Below are positions 8,898 to 15,916 of a DNA stretch of 38,616 nt, piece after piece. Both the position numbers and the translations under genes were made by a program. The stretch covers positions 1-38,616 of the forward strand of contig NZ_JALLGL010000024.1 of NCBI RefSeq assembly GCF_023072675.1, written 5' to 3'. The stretch is from Streptomyces sp. XM83C (GTDB lineage: Bacteria; Actinomycetota; Actinomycetes; Streptomycetales; Streptomycetaceae). How positions within the stretch are numbered: the stretch's first letter is position 1; the number at the start of each line of letters is the position of its first letter. The notes below the pieces were generated by a model. That model saw only the letters and a list, made by a program, of their open reading frames with translations, did no database searches and had not been told where the DNA came from.

Positions 8898-8935
8898 CCC
8901 TCCCCGCCCCCCGACGGCACGTGACCGGGGGAGGG
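8898..8935 (+). terminator. Hairpin after the GNAT gene
   Basis: CCCTCCCC at 8898-8905 pairs perfectly with GGGGAGGG at 8928-8935 directly after the GNAT stop. An alternative inner pairing of C and G runs is possible. There is no U tract, as is common in Streptomyces terminators. Confidence 0.45.
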
Positions 8936-9352
8936 CCGTGCGCGACCGGGACGGCATCGCGGGACCGCCGGCGGCGAGCGCGTCGGGGCGCCGCCTACAC
9001 GTCGTACCTCGCCGAAGTTGGGTGCCGCACCCCATGGCGTGCGCCCCGGCGCGCGGGTGAGGGTGGAGGCAGTCCACCGTCCCCCGGCCCCCGTGACCGC
9101 AGGCCGCGGCTTGACCGTCCGGGGCGCGCACCGGCCCCCGGCTGCCGACGGCCGCGCCGCCGTACCGGCTGCGCTCGTGACGGAGGCGGGCAGGACGCCC
9201 GGCGTGCGGCGCGGGGCGGCGGCCCGGGAGAAGGGAGCCCCGCTGCGATGCGCCCAGCCCGCCCCAGCAGCGACCGCGCACGGCCGCACCCCGCGGCGAG
9301 AACCGGCCCGCGCCCGGGCGGACCCACCCGGCGCACGACGGGGGAGGACGCC
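8936..9352. other. Gene-poor gap before the DUF3040 gene
   Basis: About 415 bp of GC-rich sequence. Frames here are open only because of base composition, and none resembles a known family or has a ribosome-binding site of its own. No hairpin, repeat or RNA gene was recognised. It presumably holds the DUF3040 promoter. Confidence 0.5.
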
Positions 9353-9679
9353 ATGGCCGAACCCTCTGACCGGCGACTCGGCGAGATCGAGTCCCGGCTG
9401 CACCGCGACGATCCCCGTTTCGCCGACGCCCTCGCCGCCGGCCGCCCCCGCCGGCCGCGCGAGTACCGGCGTACCGGCGCCTGGCTGCTCCTCGCCGTCG
9501 CCCTGACCGCGCTCGGCGCGGGCATCACCCTGGCCCACGGGCTGCTCATCGCCACCGGCCTGGTGCTCGCCGGCACGGCTGCGGAACTGTCCGACCCGCA
9601 CCGCGGCACGCGCGCACACCGAGGCCCGGCCGACCCGCACCGCGGCACGCGCGGACACCGAGGCCCGCCCGGGCCCTGA
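9353..9679 (+). CDS. DUF3040-family membrane protein with duplicated C-terminal tail
   Basis: 108-aa protein. The start (RRLGEIESRLHRDDPRFADAL) is the cytosolic signature of actinobacterial DUF3040 proteins, which normally reads R.L.eIE..L..dDPrFa..l. Two closely spaced hydrophobic helices follow (WLLLAVALTALGAGITLAHGLLIATGLVLAGTAA). The C-terminus consists of a 13-residue unit repeated twice (DPHRGTRAHRGPA, then DPHRGTRGHRGPP). The ATG at 9353 has GGGGAGG 5 nt upstream, a clear ribosome-binding site. Function is unknown for the family. The next gene, 74 bp downstream, is a cation antiporter. Confidence 0.85.
   Translation: MAEPSDRRLGEIESRLHRDDPRFADALAAGRPRRPREYRRTGAWLLLAVALTALGAGITLAHGLLIATGLVLAGTAAELSDPHRGTRAHRGPADPHRGTRGHRGPPGP
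9593..9670 (+). repeat. 39-bp direct repeat, two copies, at the 3' end of the DUF3040 gene
   Basis: Copies at 9593-9631 and 9632-9670 differ at only a few bases. The unit is a multiple of three and keeps the frame, adding 13 residues per copy. The near-identity suggests a recent tandem duplication. Confidence 0.85.
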
Positions 9680-9753
9680 TCCGGCCGGCCCCGCCGCCGC
9701 CCGGGGACCCGGTGACCGGCCGGGCCGGCGGCGGACGACAGGAGGACCCACCG

Positions 9754-11442
9754 ATGACCCTGTCCGAGCTGTATCTGGCGCTGCTGGTCGGCGGCACGGT
9801 GCTGCTGGCCAGCATCGCCGCCGCCCGTGCCGCGCACCGCGTCGGCCTGCCCAGCCTGCTGCTGTTCCTCGGGGTCGGGGTCGTCGCCGGGGAGGACGGG
9901 ATCGGTCTGCGGTTCGACGACGCCCAGCTCGCCCAGGCGCTGGGCACCGCCGCCCTCGCGGTCATCCTCGTCGAGGGCGGCCTGACGACCCGGTGGAGCG
10001 ATGTCCGGCGGCTGCTGGCCCCGGCCGGTGTGCTGGCGACCGTGGGGGTGGCGGTCTCGGTCGTGGTGACGGCCGCCGGCGCGCACTGGCTGCTGGGCAT
10101 GGACTGGCACACGGCGCTGCTGCTGGGCGCGATCGTCTCCTCCACGGACGCCGCCGCCGTCTTCGCCGTGCTGCGCGCGCTGCCGCTGCCGCAGCGGCTG
10201 ACCGGCCTGGTGGAGGCCGAGTCCGGGTTCAACGACGCCCCCACGATCATCCTGGTCCTGGTCTTCTCCACCGCGACCGCCGACCTGCCCGGCCCGGCCG
10301 CCCTGGTGGGCGGACTGCTCTACCAGCTCGCCGTCGGCGGCGTGATCGGTGTGCTGGTCGGCCGGCTGGGCGCGGCGGCGCTGCGGCACATCGCGCTGCC
10401 CGCCACCGGCCTGTACCCGCTGGCCACCGTGGGGTTCGGCGTCGTCGCGTTCGCCGCGGCCGGAGCCGCGAACGCCAGCGGCATCATCGCCGCCTATCTG
10501 TGCGGTCTGGTCCTGGGCGCCGCCAAGCTGCCGCACCGCGCCGCCACCCGCTCCTTCGCCGAGGGCGTCGGCTGGCTCGCCCAGATCGGACTGTTCGTGA
10601 TGCTGGGCCTGCTGGTCGATCCCAGCGACCTGCCGTCGGCGATCCTGCCGGCGCTGGCCGTCGGCCTGGTGCTGCTGCTGGCGGCCCGGCCCGTCTCGGT
10701 CCTGCTCTGTCTGCTGCCGTTCCGCGTCCCCTGGCGTCAGCAGGCGTTCATCTCCTGGGCGGGGCTGCGCGGCGCGGTGCCGGTGGTGCTGACCACGTTC
10801 CCGGTCGTGGCGGGGGTCGCCGACGCCCGGAAGATCCTCGACATCGTGTTCGTGCTGGTGGTGCTGTTCACCCTCGTCCAGGGGCCCACCCTGCCCGCCC
10901 TCGCACGGTGGCTCGGCCTGACCCGCCCGGGTGCGCTGCGTGACGTCCAGGTCGAGACGGCGCCCCTGGACGTCCTGGACGCCGATCTGCTCACCGTCAC
11001 CGTCCCGCCCGGCTCCCGGCTGCACGGCGTCGCCGTGTTCGAGCTGCGGCTTCCGCCCCCGGTCGTGCTCACCCTGATCGTGCGCGACGGCACCACCCTC
11101 GTGCCCGACCGTGACACCGCGCTGCGCGTCGGCGACGAGCTGCTGCTGATCACGACACCGGGGACGCGGGAAGCAGCGGAGCGCCGGCTGCGGGCCATCG
11201 GCCGGCGCGGCAGACTCGCCCGCTGGCTCGGCGAGCACGGCTCCCCGGAACCGGAGCCGGAGCCGCACCCGGACGCGCAGCCGGCCCCGGACCCGGCGCC
11301 GTCGGCACGGCAGCCCGTGTCGGTACGGCGGCCCGTGTCGGTGCGGGAACCCCCGTCGGACCGGGGCCGGCCGGCACGGCGGCAGCGGCAGCGATCGGCG
11401 CTGGAGCAGTCCGAGCGGGCCGCCGCCGCCCGCGCCGAATGA
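9754..11442 (+). CDS. K+/H+ (or Na+/H+) antiporter, NhaP2/CvrA-like, with C-terminal RCK_C domain
   Basis: 562-aa CPA-type monovalent cation/proton antiporter. About 12 membrane helices span residues 1-400. The family motifs are SSTDAAAVF (129-137) and the ion-site ESGFNDAPTI (Asn160-Asp161). Residues from about 415 to 495 form an RCK_C/TrkA-C regulatory domain (LLTVTVPPGSRLHGVAVFEL...ALRVGDELLLIT), as in potassium/proton antiporters of the CvrA type. The last 60 residues are a Pro/Glu then Arg-rich disordered tail holding two PVSVRRPVSVRE-type repeats. The ATG at 9754 has AGGAGG at a good distance. It probably expels K+ or Na+ under osmotic or pH stress. A second antiporter of a different class follows. 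Confidence 0.93.
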   Translation: MTLSELYLALLVGGTVLLASIAAARAAHRVGLPSLLLFLGVGVVAGEDGIGLRFDDAQLAQALGTAALAVILVEGGLTTRWSDVRRLLAPAGVLATVGVAVSVVVTAAGAHWLLGMDWHTALLLGAIVSSTDAAAVFAVLRALPLPQRLTGLVEAESGFNDAPTIILVLVFSTATADLPGPAALVGGLLYQLAVGGVIGVLVGRLGAAALRHIALPATGLYPLATVGFGVVAFAAAGAANASGIIAAYLCGLVLGAAKLPHRAATRSFAEGVGWLAQIGLFVMLGLLVDPSDLPSAILPALAVGLVLLLAARPVSVLLCLLPFRVPWRQQAFISWAGLRGAVPVVLTTFPVVAGVADARKILDIVFVLVVLFTLVQGPTLPALARWLGLTRPGALRDVQVETAPLDVLDADLLTVTVPPGSRLHGVAVFELRLPPPVVLTLIVRDGTTLVPDRDTALRVGDELLLITTPGTREAAERRLRAIGRRGRLARWLGEHGSPEPEPEPHPDAQPAPDPAPSARQPVSVRRPVSVREPPSDRGRPARRQRQRSALEQSERAAAARAE

Positions 11443-12000
11443 GCCACCGATGACGCGCGAAGATACGTGGCGGGTGCACTGATCGCGCCAAGATCGCTCG
11501 ATCGGCCGCACCCTCGAATCGGCTCTGTAACGGATTGCTCCCTATGCGGTAATGGTCGTACGGTATGCTTCTTTACCGGGCCTTGACGCTCCATTGAGCG
11601 GCTGTCAGCTCATTCCGTGGGGTTTCGGTATCCCAGAGTTTCTGGTCTCGGTGCGATGGGGGGCGTGACATGGATCGAGTCATCCGGGCTGTTGATGTGC
11701 CCGCTCTCGCTCGTGACAGCGTGCCTGAACCCGACCGCGCCGTCCGCGGCGCCTGAATCCGCCGACCGATGAAGACTGATGGTGGTGCGCGAACGACCGC
11801 ACACCGCCGCCCGGTCGGACCCCGACCCGCCTGTGTCCGGTGGTACACCCGTAGTCCGAACCCCACCGGTCCTGCCTGCCCGGCCTGATCGCGCGGCCTC
11901 CCGCGCCGGGCCGCACCCCGACCTCACCGGCAGCGCCCGCGCGCACCACGCACCACGAAGGCACTGACGCCGTCGCCGAACAGAACCGGAGGAGACGCCC
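11443..12000 (+). other. 558-bp intergenic leader region upstream of the CPA2 antiporter
   Basis: The first 200 bp are noticeably less GC-rich than the surroundings (stretches such as TAACGGATTGCTCCCTATG). They contain a small hairpin, CGGTA(11562-11566)-TACCG, and several GATCG repeats near 11482-11505. No gene is supported. If transcription starts near 11570 the mRNA leader would be about 430 nt, long enough for a structured regulatory RNA. I do not see the conserved blocks of the ydaO c-di-AMP riboswitch. Confidence 0.45.
11535..11564 (+). promoter_or_regulatory. Candidate promoter for the CPA2 antiporter transcript
   Basis: TTGCTC at 11535-11540, an 18-bp spacer and TACGGT at 11559-11564 resemble a housekeeping-type Streptomyces promoter (TTGnnn, TAnnnT). 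It lies in the AT-richer part of the gap. Confidence 0.28.
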
Positions 12001-13221
12001 GTGCACAACACCACCGCCATGCTCATCGAACTCGGGGCCATCATCCTCGCCCTCGGCCTGCTGGGCCGCCTCGCCGGCCGTGTGGGTTTCTCCCCCATAC
12101 CCCTCTACCTCCTCGCCGGACTCGCCTTCGGCCACGGCGGCATCCTCCCCCTCCAGGCCAGCGAGGAGTTCACCGCGACCGGCGCCGAGATCGGCGTCAT
12201 CCTCCTGCTGCTCCTGCTCGGCCTCGAATACAGCGCCTCCGAACTCGTCACCAACCTCAAGACGCAGTACCCGTCCGGCGCGATCGACTTCCTCTTCAAC
12301 GCCGTACCCGGAGCCGTCGCCGCGCTGCTGCTCGGCTGGGGCCCGGTGGCCGCCGTCGCGCTCGCCGGCGTCACCTGGATCTCCTCCTCCGGCGTCATCG
12401 CCAAGGTCCTCGGCGACCTGCGCAGGCTCGGCAACCGCGAAACCCCCGTCGTGCTCGGCGTCCTCGTCATCGAGGACCTCGCCATGGCCCTCTACCTGCC
12501 GATCCTCACCGCCCTGCTCGCAGGCGTCAGCCTCGCGGGCGGTGCCGTCACCCTGCTGATCTCCCTCGGCACGGTCGGTGGTGTCCTCTACGTCGCCCTG
12601 CGCCACGGACGCATCATCAGCCGCGCCGTCTCCTCCGACAACGCCGAGATGCTGCTGCTGGTCGTCCTCGGCCTCACCCTGCTCGTCGCCGGCCTCGCCC
12701 AGGAACTCCAGGTCTCCGCCGCCGTCGGCGCCTTCCTCGTCGGCATCGCCCTGTCCGGTGAGGTCGCCGAGGGCGCGAGCAACCTCCTCACCCCGCTGCG
12801 GGACCTGTTCGCCGCCGTCTTCTTCGTCTTCTTCGGCCTGTCCACCGACCCCGCCGACATCCCGCCGGTCCTGCTCCCCGCCCTCCTCCTCGCCATCGTC
12901 ACCGCCCTGACGAAGGTCGCCACCGGCTGGTTCGCCGCCCGCCGCGCCGGCATCCAGGGCGCGGGCCGCTGGCGGGCCGGCGGCACCCTCGTCGCACGCG
13001 GCGAGTTCTCCATCGTGATCGCCGGGCTCGCCGTCGGCGTCGAGCCCCGCATCGGCCCCCTGGCCACCGCGTACGTGCTGCTGCTGGTCATCGCCGGCCC
13101 GCTCACCGCCCGCTGGACCGAGCCGCTCGCCCGCCGCATCACCCGCCGCGGCGCCACGCCGGACCACGCCGGCAAGGCCACCGACTCCGAGCCGACCGAG
13201 TCGGCCCACGCCACCGTCTAG
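12001..13221 (+). CDS. CPA2-family cation:proton antiporter (CpeA/KhtU-like)
   Basis: 406-aa membrane antiporter of the Kef/KhtU (CPA2) family. It has about 12 helices, the WISSSGVIAKVLGDL motif (127-140), the ion-binding Glu158-Asp159 pair in GVLVIEDLAMALYLP, and a GTLVARGEFSIVIAG helix. There is no C-terminal RCK domain of its own, so it needs a separate regulator. That regulator is the convergent gene at 13418-13888. The GTG start has a strong GGAGGAG 6 nt upstream. In Streptomyces, the CpeA antiporter is controlled by CpeB, an RCK_C protein that binds c-di-AMP. Assignment to that system is by family and neighbourhood. The transported ion (K+ or Na+) cannot be read from sequence. Confidence 0.92.
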   Translation: MHNTTAMLIELGAIILALGLLGRLAGRVGFSPIPLYLLAGLAFGHGGILPLQASEEFTATGAEIGVILLLLLLGLEYSASELVTNLKTQYPSGAIDFLFNAVPGAVAALLLGWGPVAAVALAGVTWISSSGVIAKVLGDLRRLGNRETPVVLGVLVIEDLAMALYLPILTALLAGVSLAGGAVTLLISLGTVGGVLYVALRHGRIISRAVSSDNAEMLLLVVLGLTLLVAGLAQELQVSAAVGAFLVGIALSGEVAEGASNLLTPLRDLFAAVFFVFFGLSTDPADIPPVLLPALLLAIVTALTKVATGWFAARRAGIQGAGRWRAGGTLVARGEFSIVIAGLAVGVEPRIGPLATAYVLLLVIAGPLTARWTEPLARRITRRGATPDHAGKATDSEPTESAHATV

Positions 13222-13292
13222 ACCCCGGCAGGGGCGACGACCCCGGCAGGGGCGACGACGCCGGCACGGGCGACCACGCCGGCACGGGCGAC
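13221..13292 (+). repeat. 18-bp tandem repeat, four units
   Basis: Two identical units (GACCCCGGCAGGGGCGAC) are followed by two variants (GACGCCGGCACGGGCGAC and CACGCCGGCACGGGCGAC). The array begins in the antiporter stop codon. Each unit holds a small inverted repeat (CCCC/GGGG or GCCGGC). Confidence 0.85.
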
Positions 13293-13345
13293 GACCCGGG
13301 CCGCGCGCGGCGCGAGTCCGCCGCGCACCGCGACACCGACGACAA

Positions 13346-13369
13346 GGGCGGGCCCACAGGGGCCCGCCC
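13346..13369. terminator. Bidirectional terminator between convergent antiporter and regulator genes
   Basis: Perfect 10-bp stem GGGCGGGCCC (13346-13355) and GGGCCCGCCC (13360-13369) with the loop ACAG. It lies midway between two converging stop codons, so it can serve both strands. Confidence 0.8.
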
Positions 13370-13417
13370 GGTCCGTTCGTACGGCGCGGACGTCCGCCGG
13401 CACACGGCCGCCGCCGC

Positions 13418-13888
13418 TCACTCCCGCCCGAGGATCTCCGCGGCGGCCTCCACACCCTCACGGGTGCCGATCACGATCAGCGTGTCCCCGCCGGCCAGCC
13501 GGAAAGCCGGCCCCGGCGACGGAATCGCCTCGGCGCGCCGCAGCACCGCCACGATCGAGACACCGGTCTCCGTACGCATCCGGGTGTCGCCCAGCACACG
13601 CCCGTTCCAGTACGACGTCGCCGTCAGCTCGATCCGCTCGGCCACCAGCCCCAGCTCGGTCGTCGACAGCAGACTCGGGCTGTGGTGCCGCGGCATCAGC
13701 GCGTCGATCAGCGCCTCCGCCTCCTGGGAGGTCAGCCGCACCGAGAGGGAGCAGGCGTCCGGGTCCTCCTTCCGGTAGGCGCTCAGCGTCCGCGAACCGT
13801 CCCGGTGCGCGACCACGGAGACGGGACGCTGCTCCTTGGTCGTGAGGTCGTACCGCACCCCGAGCCCCGGCAACGGCGTACTCCTCAT
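13418..13888 (-). CDS. Cation:proton antiporter regulatory subunit with RCK_C domain (CpeB/KhtT-like)
   Basis: 156-aa cytosolic regulator. The N-terminal half (LPGLGVRYDLTTKEQRPVSVVAHRDGSRTL) is the KhtT-type domain. The C-terminal half, about residues 80-156, is a TrkA-C/RCK_C fold ending in GPAFRLAGGDTLIVIGTREGVEAAAEIL. RCK_C domains of this kind bind c-di-AMP in Streptomyces CpeB and Staphylococcus antiporters, and gate the partner antiporter. The partner here is the CPA2 gene immediately downstream in convergent orientation. This differs from an operon arrangement. The ATG at 13886-13888 has GGGAG about 8 nt upstream. c-di-AMP binding is inferred, not shown by a specific motif. Confidence 0.88.
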   Translation of the reverse strand: MRSTPLPGLGVRYDLTTKEQRPVSVVAHRDGSRTLSAYRKEDPDACSLSVRLTSQEAEALIDALMPRHHSPSLLSTTELGLVAERIELTATSYWNGRVLGDTRMRTETGVSIVAVLRRAEAIPSPGPAFRLAGGDTLIVIGTREGVEAAAEILGRE

Positions 13889-13952
13889 ACGCGACGCTCC
13901 CACGGCTTCCCCCTGTCTGATTCGGATGTGTCTTCGGCCGGTCTTCGGTGAC

Positions 13953-13958
13953 ACCCTA
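13953..13958 (-). promoter_or_regulatory. Candidate -10 box for the RCK_C subunit gene
   Basis: On the minus strand this reads TAGGGT, fitting TANNNT. It lies about 65 nt before the ATG at 13888 in a 177-bp divergent spacer. No good -35 was seen at 17-18 bp. Confidence 0.33.
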
Positions 13959-14065
13959 GCGAGTGTCCCGGCCCCGGCCGTCGCCGCCTCCGCCCGCCAC
14001 CGCCCGGGAGGGGCCGCCGCCGTGCGCGGTCGCCGGACCGGGGCCGAGGAAGGGACAATGGGGTC

Positions 14066-14500
14066 ATGATCCAGTGGGTGTCCGTCAGAGCCGGCGCTCG
14101 GCCCGTCCCCGAGCCCGTGGCGACGCCGCTGGTGTGGGCCGCGGCGTCCGGCGGCGCACTGCTGCTGGTGGCACTGGTCAACGCGCTCGTCGGGCAGGAC
14201 CGGCCCTCGGTCGCCCTCGCCGTCCTGTCGCTGCTGGCCGGGCTGCTGAGCCTGCGTGCCCGGTTCACCGCGGCGCCGGGCACGGCCGTGCTGTGCTGGC
14301 TCTTCCTCAACGGCTTCGCGATCCCGCCCGCCGGCACGCTCACCTGGGCAGGACATCGCGACGGGCTCTGGCTCAGCTGTCTGTTCGCCGCCGTACTGCT
14401 GAGCACGTCACTGGCCAGCCTGGCGCGGGCCCGTGCCGCGTACCGCCGCGTCACGGCGCATCCCGACCCCACCGGGCCCGGAGACACCGACCCGCACTGA
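14066..14500 (+). CDS. Unrecognised four-helix membrane protein
   Basis: 144 residues with about four hydrophobic segments (VWAAASGGALLLVALVNALV, VALAVLSLLAGLLSL, GTAVLCWLFLNGFAIPP, LWLSCLFAAVLLSTSLASL) and a polar C-terminal tail. The spacing loosely resembles the membrane part of KdpD-like (DUF4118) sensors, but no catalytic domain is attached, so this is not a call. The ATG at 14066 is preceded by GAGGAAGGGACAATGGGGTC. Either GAAGG is a weak ribosome-binding site, or GACAAT is a -10 box of a leaderless mRNA. It is divergent from the RCK_C subunit gene. Function unknown. Confidence 0.75.
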   Translation: MIQWVSVRAGARPVPEPVATPLVWAAASGGALLLVALVNALVGQDRPSVALAVLSLLAGLLSLRARFTAAPGTAVLCWLFLNGFAIPPAGTLTWAGHRDGLWLSCLFAAVLLSTSLASLARARAAYRRVTAHPDPTGPGDTDPH

Positions 14501-14502
14501 GC

Positions 14503-14558
14503 GCGGGCCGGACCGCCCAGGGGCCGGCGCACCCGGTACCGCCTGAGCCCCGGCCCGC
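14503..14558 (+). terminator. Weak hairpin after the four-helix membrane protein gene
   Basis: GCGGGCCGG at 14503-14511 pairs with CCGGCCCGC at 14550-14558. The long loop (38 nt) makes it a weaker candidate than the other hairpins. Confidence 0.3.
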
Positions 14559-14604
14559 CCGCCACGCGGCGTTACGGCCCTGCCGCCCCGGGTACCCGGC
14601 CGCG

Positions 14605-14766
14605 ATGGCACGCATGGACCATCCGGAGCATCCGGACAAGCATCCCGTCGACGAGCCGACGCCCGCACCCACGGGCCCCGGCACCCCGGCACCCGGTGGG
14701 CCCTGGGGTGGCCTGCCCGGGCCCGGGGAGCGGCCCGACGCCGAGCCGCAGTGGTACCGGGCGTGA
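14605..14766 (+). CDS. Small proline-rich protein (53 aa), translationally coupled to SDR
   Basis: Reads MARMDHPEHPDKHPVDEPTP and continues with PG/PA-rich sequence to PDAEPQWYRA. It is low-complexity and rich in His, Asp and Pro, with no known domain. The reason to believe it is its end: the stop TGA at 14764-14766 overlaps the GTG of the SDR gene by 4 nt, the same coupling used throughout this window. No strong ribosome-binding site precedes the ATG at 14605 (a later ATG at 14614 is possible). The alternative is that it is an untranslated leader. Confidence 0.4.
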   Translation: MARMDHPEHPDKHPVDEPTPAPTGPGTPAPGGPWGGLPGPGERPDAEPQWYRA

Positions 14767-15857
14767 TAGGCGTGCAGCGGACACGCCGACGAGGCCCGGC
14801 CCGGCGAAGCGGGACCGTCGTGGTCACCGGCGCGAGCGGCGGCGTGGGCCGCGCGACCGCGGTGGCGTTCGCCGCCCGGGGCGCTTGTGTCGCCCTGCTG
14901 GCCCGAGGACGGGAAGGACTGGCCGCAGCCGCCGACGACGTACGGCGGGCCGGAGGCGACGCCCTCGTGGTGCCCGTCGACATGGCCGACGCCCAGGCCG
15001 TCGAGGACGCCGCGCAGCAGGTGGCCGAGGTCTTCGGCGGCATCGACGTCTGGGTGAACAACGCGTTCGCCGGGGCGTTCGCCCCGTTCACCGAGATCAC
15101 CGCAGACGAGTTCCGCCGGGTCACCGAGGTGACGTACCTCGGCTACGTCAACGGCACCCGCGCCGCCCTGCGGCACATGCTGCCCCGCGATCACGGCACC
15201 GTCGTACAGGTGGGCTCGGCGCTCGCCTACCGAGGTGTGCCGTTGCAGAGCGCCTACTGCGGGGCCAAGCACGCCATCCAGGGGTTCAACGAGTCGCTGC
15301 GCTGCGAACTCCTGCACGACGGCAGCAGGGTCCGTACGACGATGGTGCAGCTGCCCGCCGTGAACACCCCGCAGTTCGACTGGGTGCTGAGCCGGATGCC
15401 CGGCCGGGCCCGGCCCGTCGCCCCCGTCTACCAGCCGGAGGTCGCGGCCCGCGCGATCGTCCACGCCGCGCGGCACGGCCGGCGGCGCGAGTACTGGGTG
15501 GGCGGCTCCACCGCCGCCACCCTCCTCGCCAATGCCGTCGTCCCCGGCATCCTCGACCGCTACCTGGCCCGCACCGGCTACGACTCCCAGCAGGAGCCCC
15601 GCCCGCACAGCGGGCCAGGCGAGCCGGACGGCACAGGCGCCGGGAATCTCACGGCGGCCGGGAACCTGTGGACGCCCGCCGACGGGCCGCACGGCCACGA
15701 CCACGGGTCGCACGGCCGCTTCGACGACGAGTCCACCGCCGACAGCCCCCAGGAATGGGCGTCCCGCAACCGGACCCGGGTCGCGGCGGGGCTGCTGGCC
15801 GGGGGAGTCGGCGCCGTGTTCGCCGCCGGGCTCCGCCGCCGCACGGCCGGCGGCTGA
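14763..15857 (+). CDS. Short-chain dehydrogenase/reductase with C-terminal membrane anchor
   Basis: 364-aa NAD(P)-dependent SDR. It has the nucleotide-binding TGASGGVG (22-29), NNAFAG (99-104), the catalytic Ser152 (VGSALAY) and Tyr165-x3-Lys169 (YCGAKHA). The Rossmann domain ends near residue 260. Beyond it lies a His/Gly/Asp-rich disordered linker (GPHGHDHGSHGRFDDES), then RNRTRVAAGLLAGGVGAVFAAGLRRRT, a single C-terminal helix that would tether the enzyme to the membrane. The GTG at 14763 is chosen for its 4-nt overlap with the preceding small ORF. GTGs at 14751 and 14772 are alternatives. The substrate is unknown. Confidence 0.9.
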   Translation: MIGVQRTRRRGPARRSGTVVVTGASGGVGRATAVAFAARGACVALLARGREGLAAAADDVRRAGGDALVVPVDMADAQAVEDAAQQVAEVFGGIDVWVNNAFAGAFAPFTEITADEFRRVTEVTYLGYVNGTRAALRHMLPRDHGTVVQVGSALAYRGVPLQSAYCGAKHAIQGFNESLRCELLHDGSRVRTTMVQLPAVNTPQFDWVLSRMPGRARPVAPVYQPEVAARAIVHAARHGRRREYWVGGSTAATLLANAVVPGILDRYLARTGYDSQQEPRPHSGPGEPDGTGAGNLTAAGNLWTPADGPHGHDHGSHGRFDDESTADSPQEWASRNRTRVAAGLLAGGVGAVFAAGLRRRTAGG

Positions 15858-15916
15858 CGACGCCGGCCCCGCGGGCACCGGCAGAGACCGCCCCGCAGCT
15901 TTGAAGGAGACACCCC

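Noticed and set aside
9018..9506. 162-codon plus-strand frame overlapping the DUF3040 start
   Set aside because: Ala/Arg/Pro-rich with no domain or ribosome-binding site. The DUF3040 frame has both.
8995..11511. 838-codon minus-strand frame opposite the K+/H+ antiporter
   Set aside because: Its Gln/Arg/Gly-rich sequence is an antisense artefact. The plus strand encodes a complete antiporter with membrane helices.
11779..11967. Possible 62-aa ORF in the antiporter leader
   Set aside because: Pro/Arg/His-rich low-complexity translation with no ribosome-binding site or family resemblance.
11443..12000. ydaO-type c-di-AMP riboswitch in the antiporter leader
   Set aside because: The position would make sense, but I could not find the conserved sequence blocks. 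Only a covariance search could settle it.
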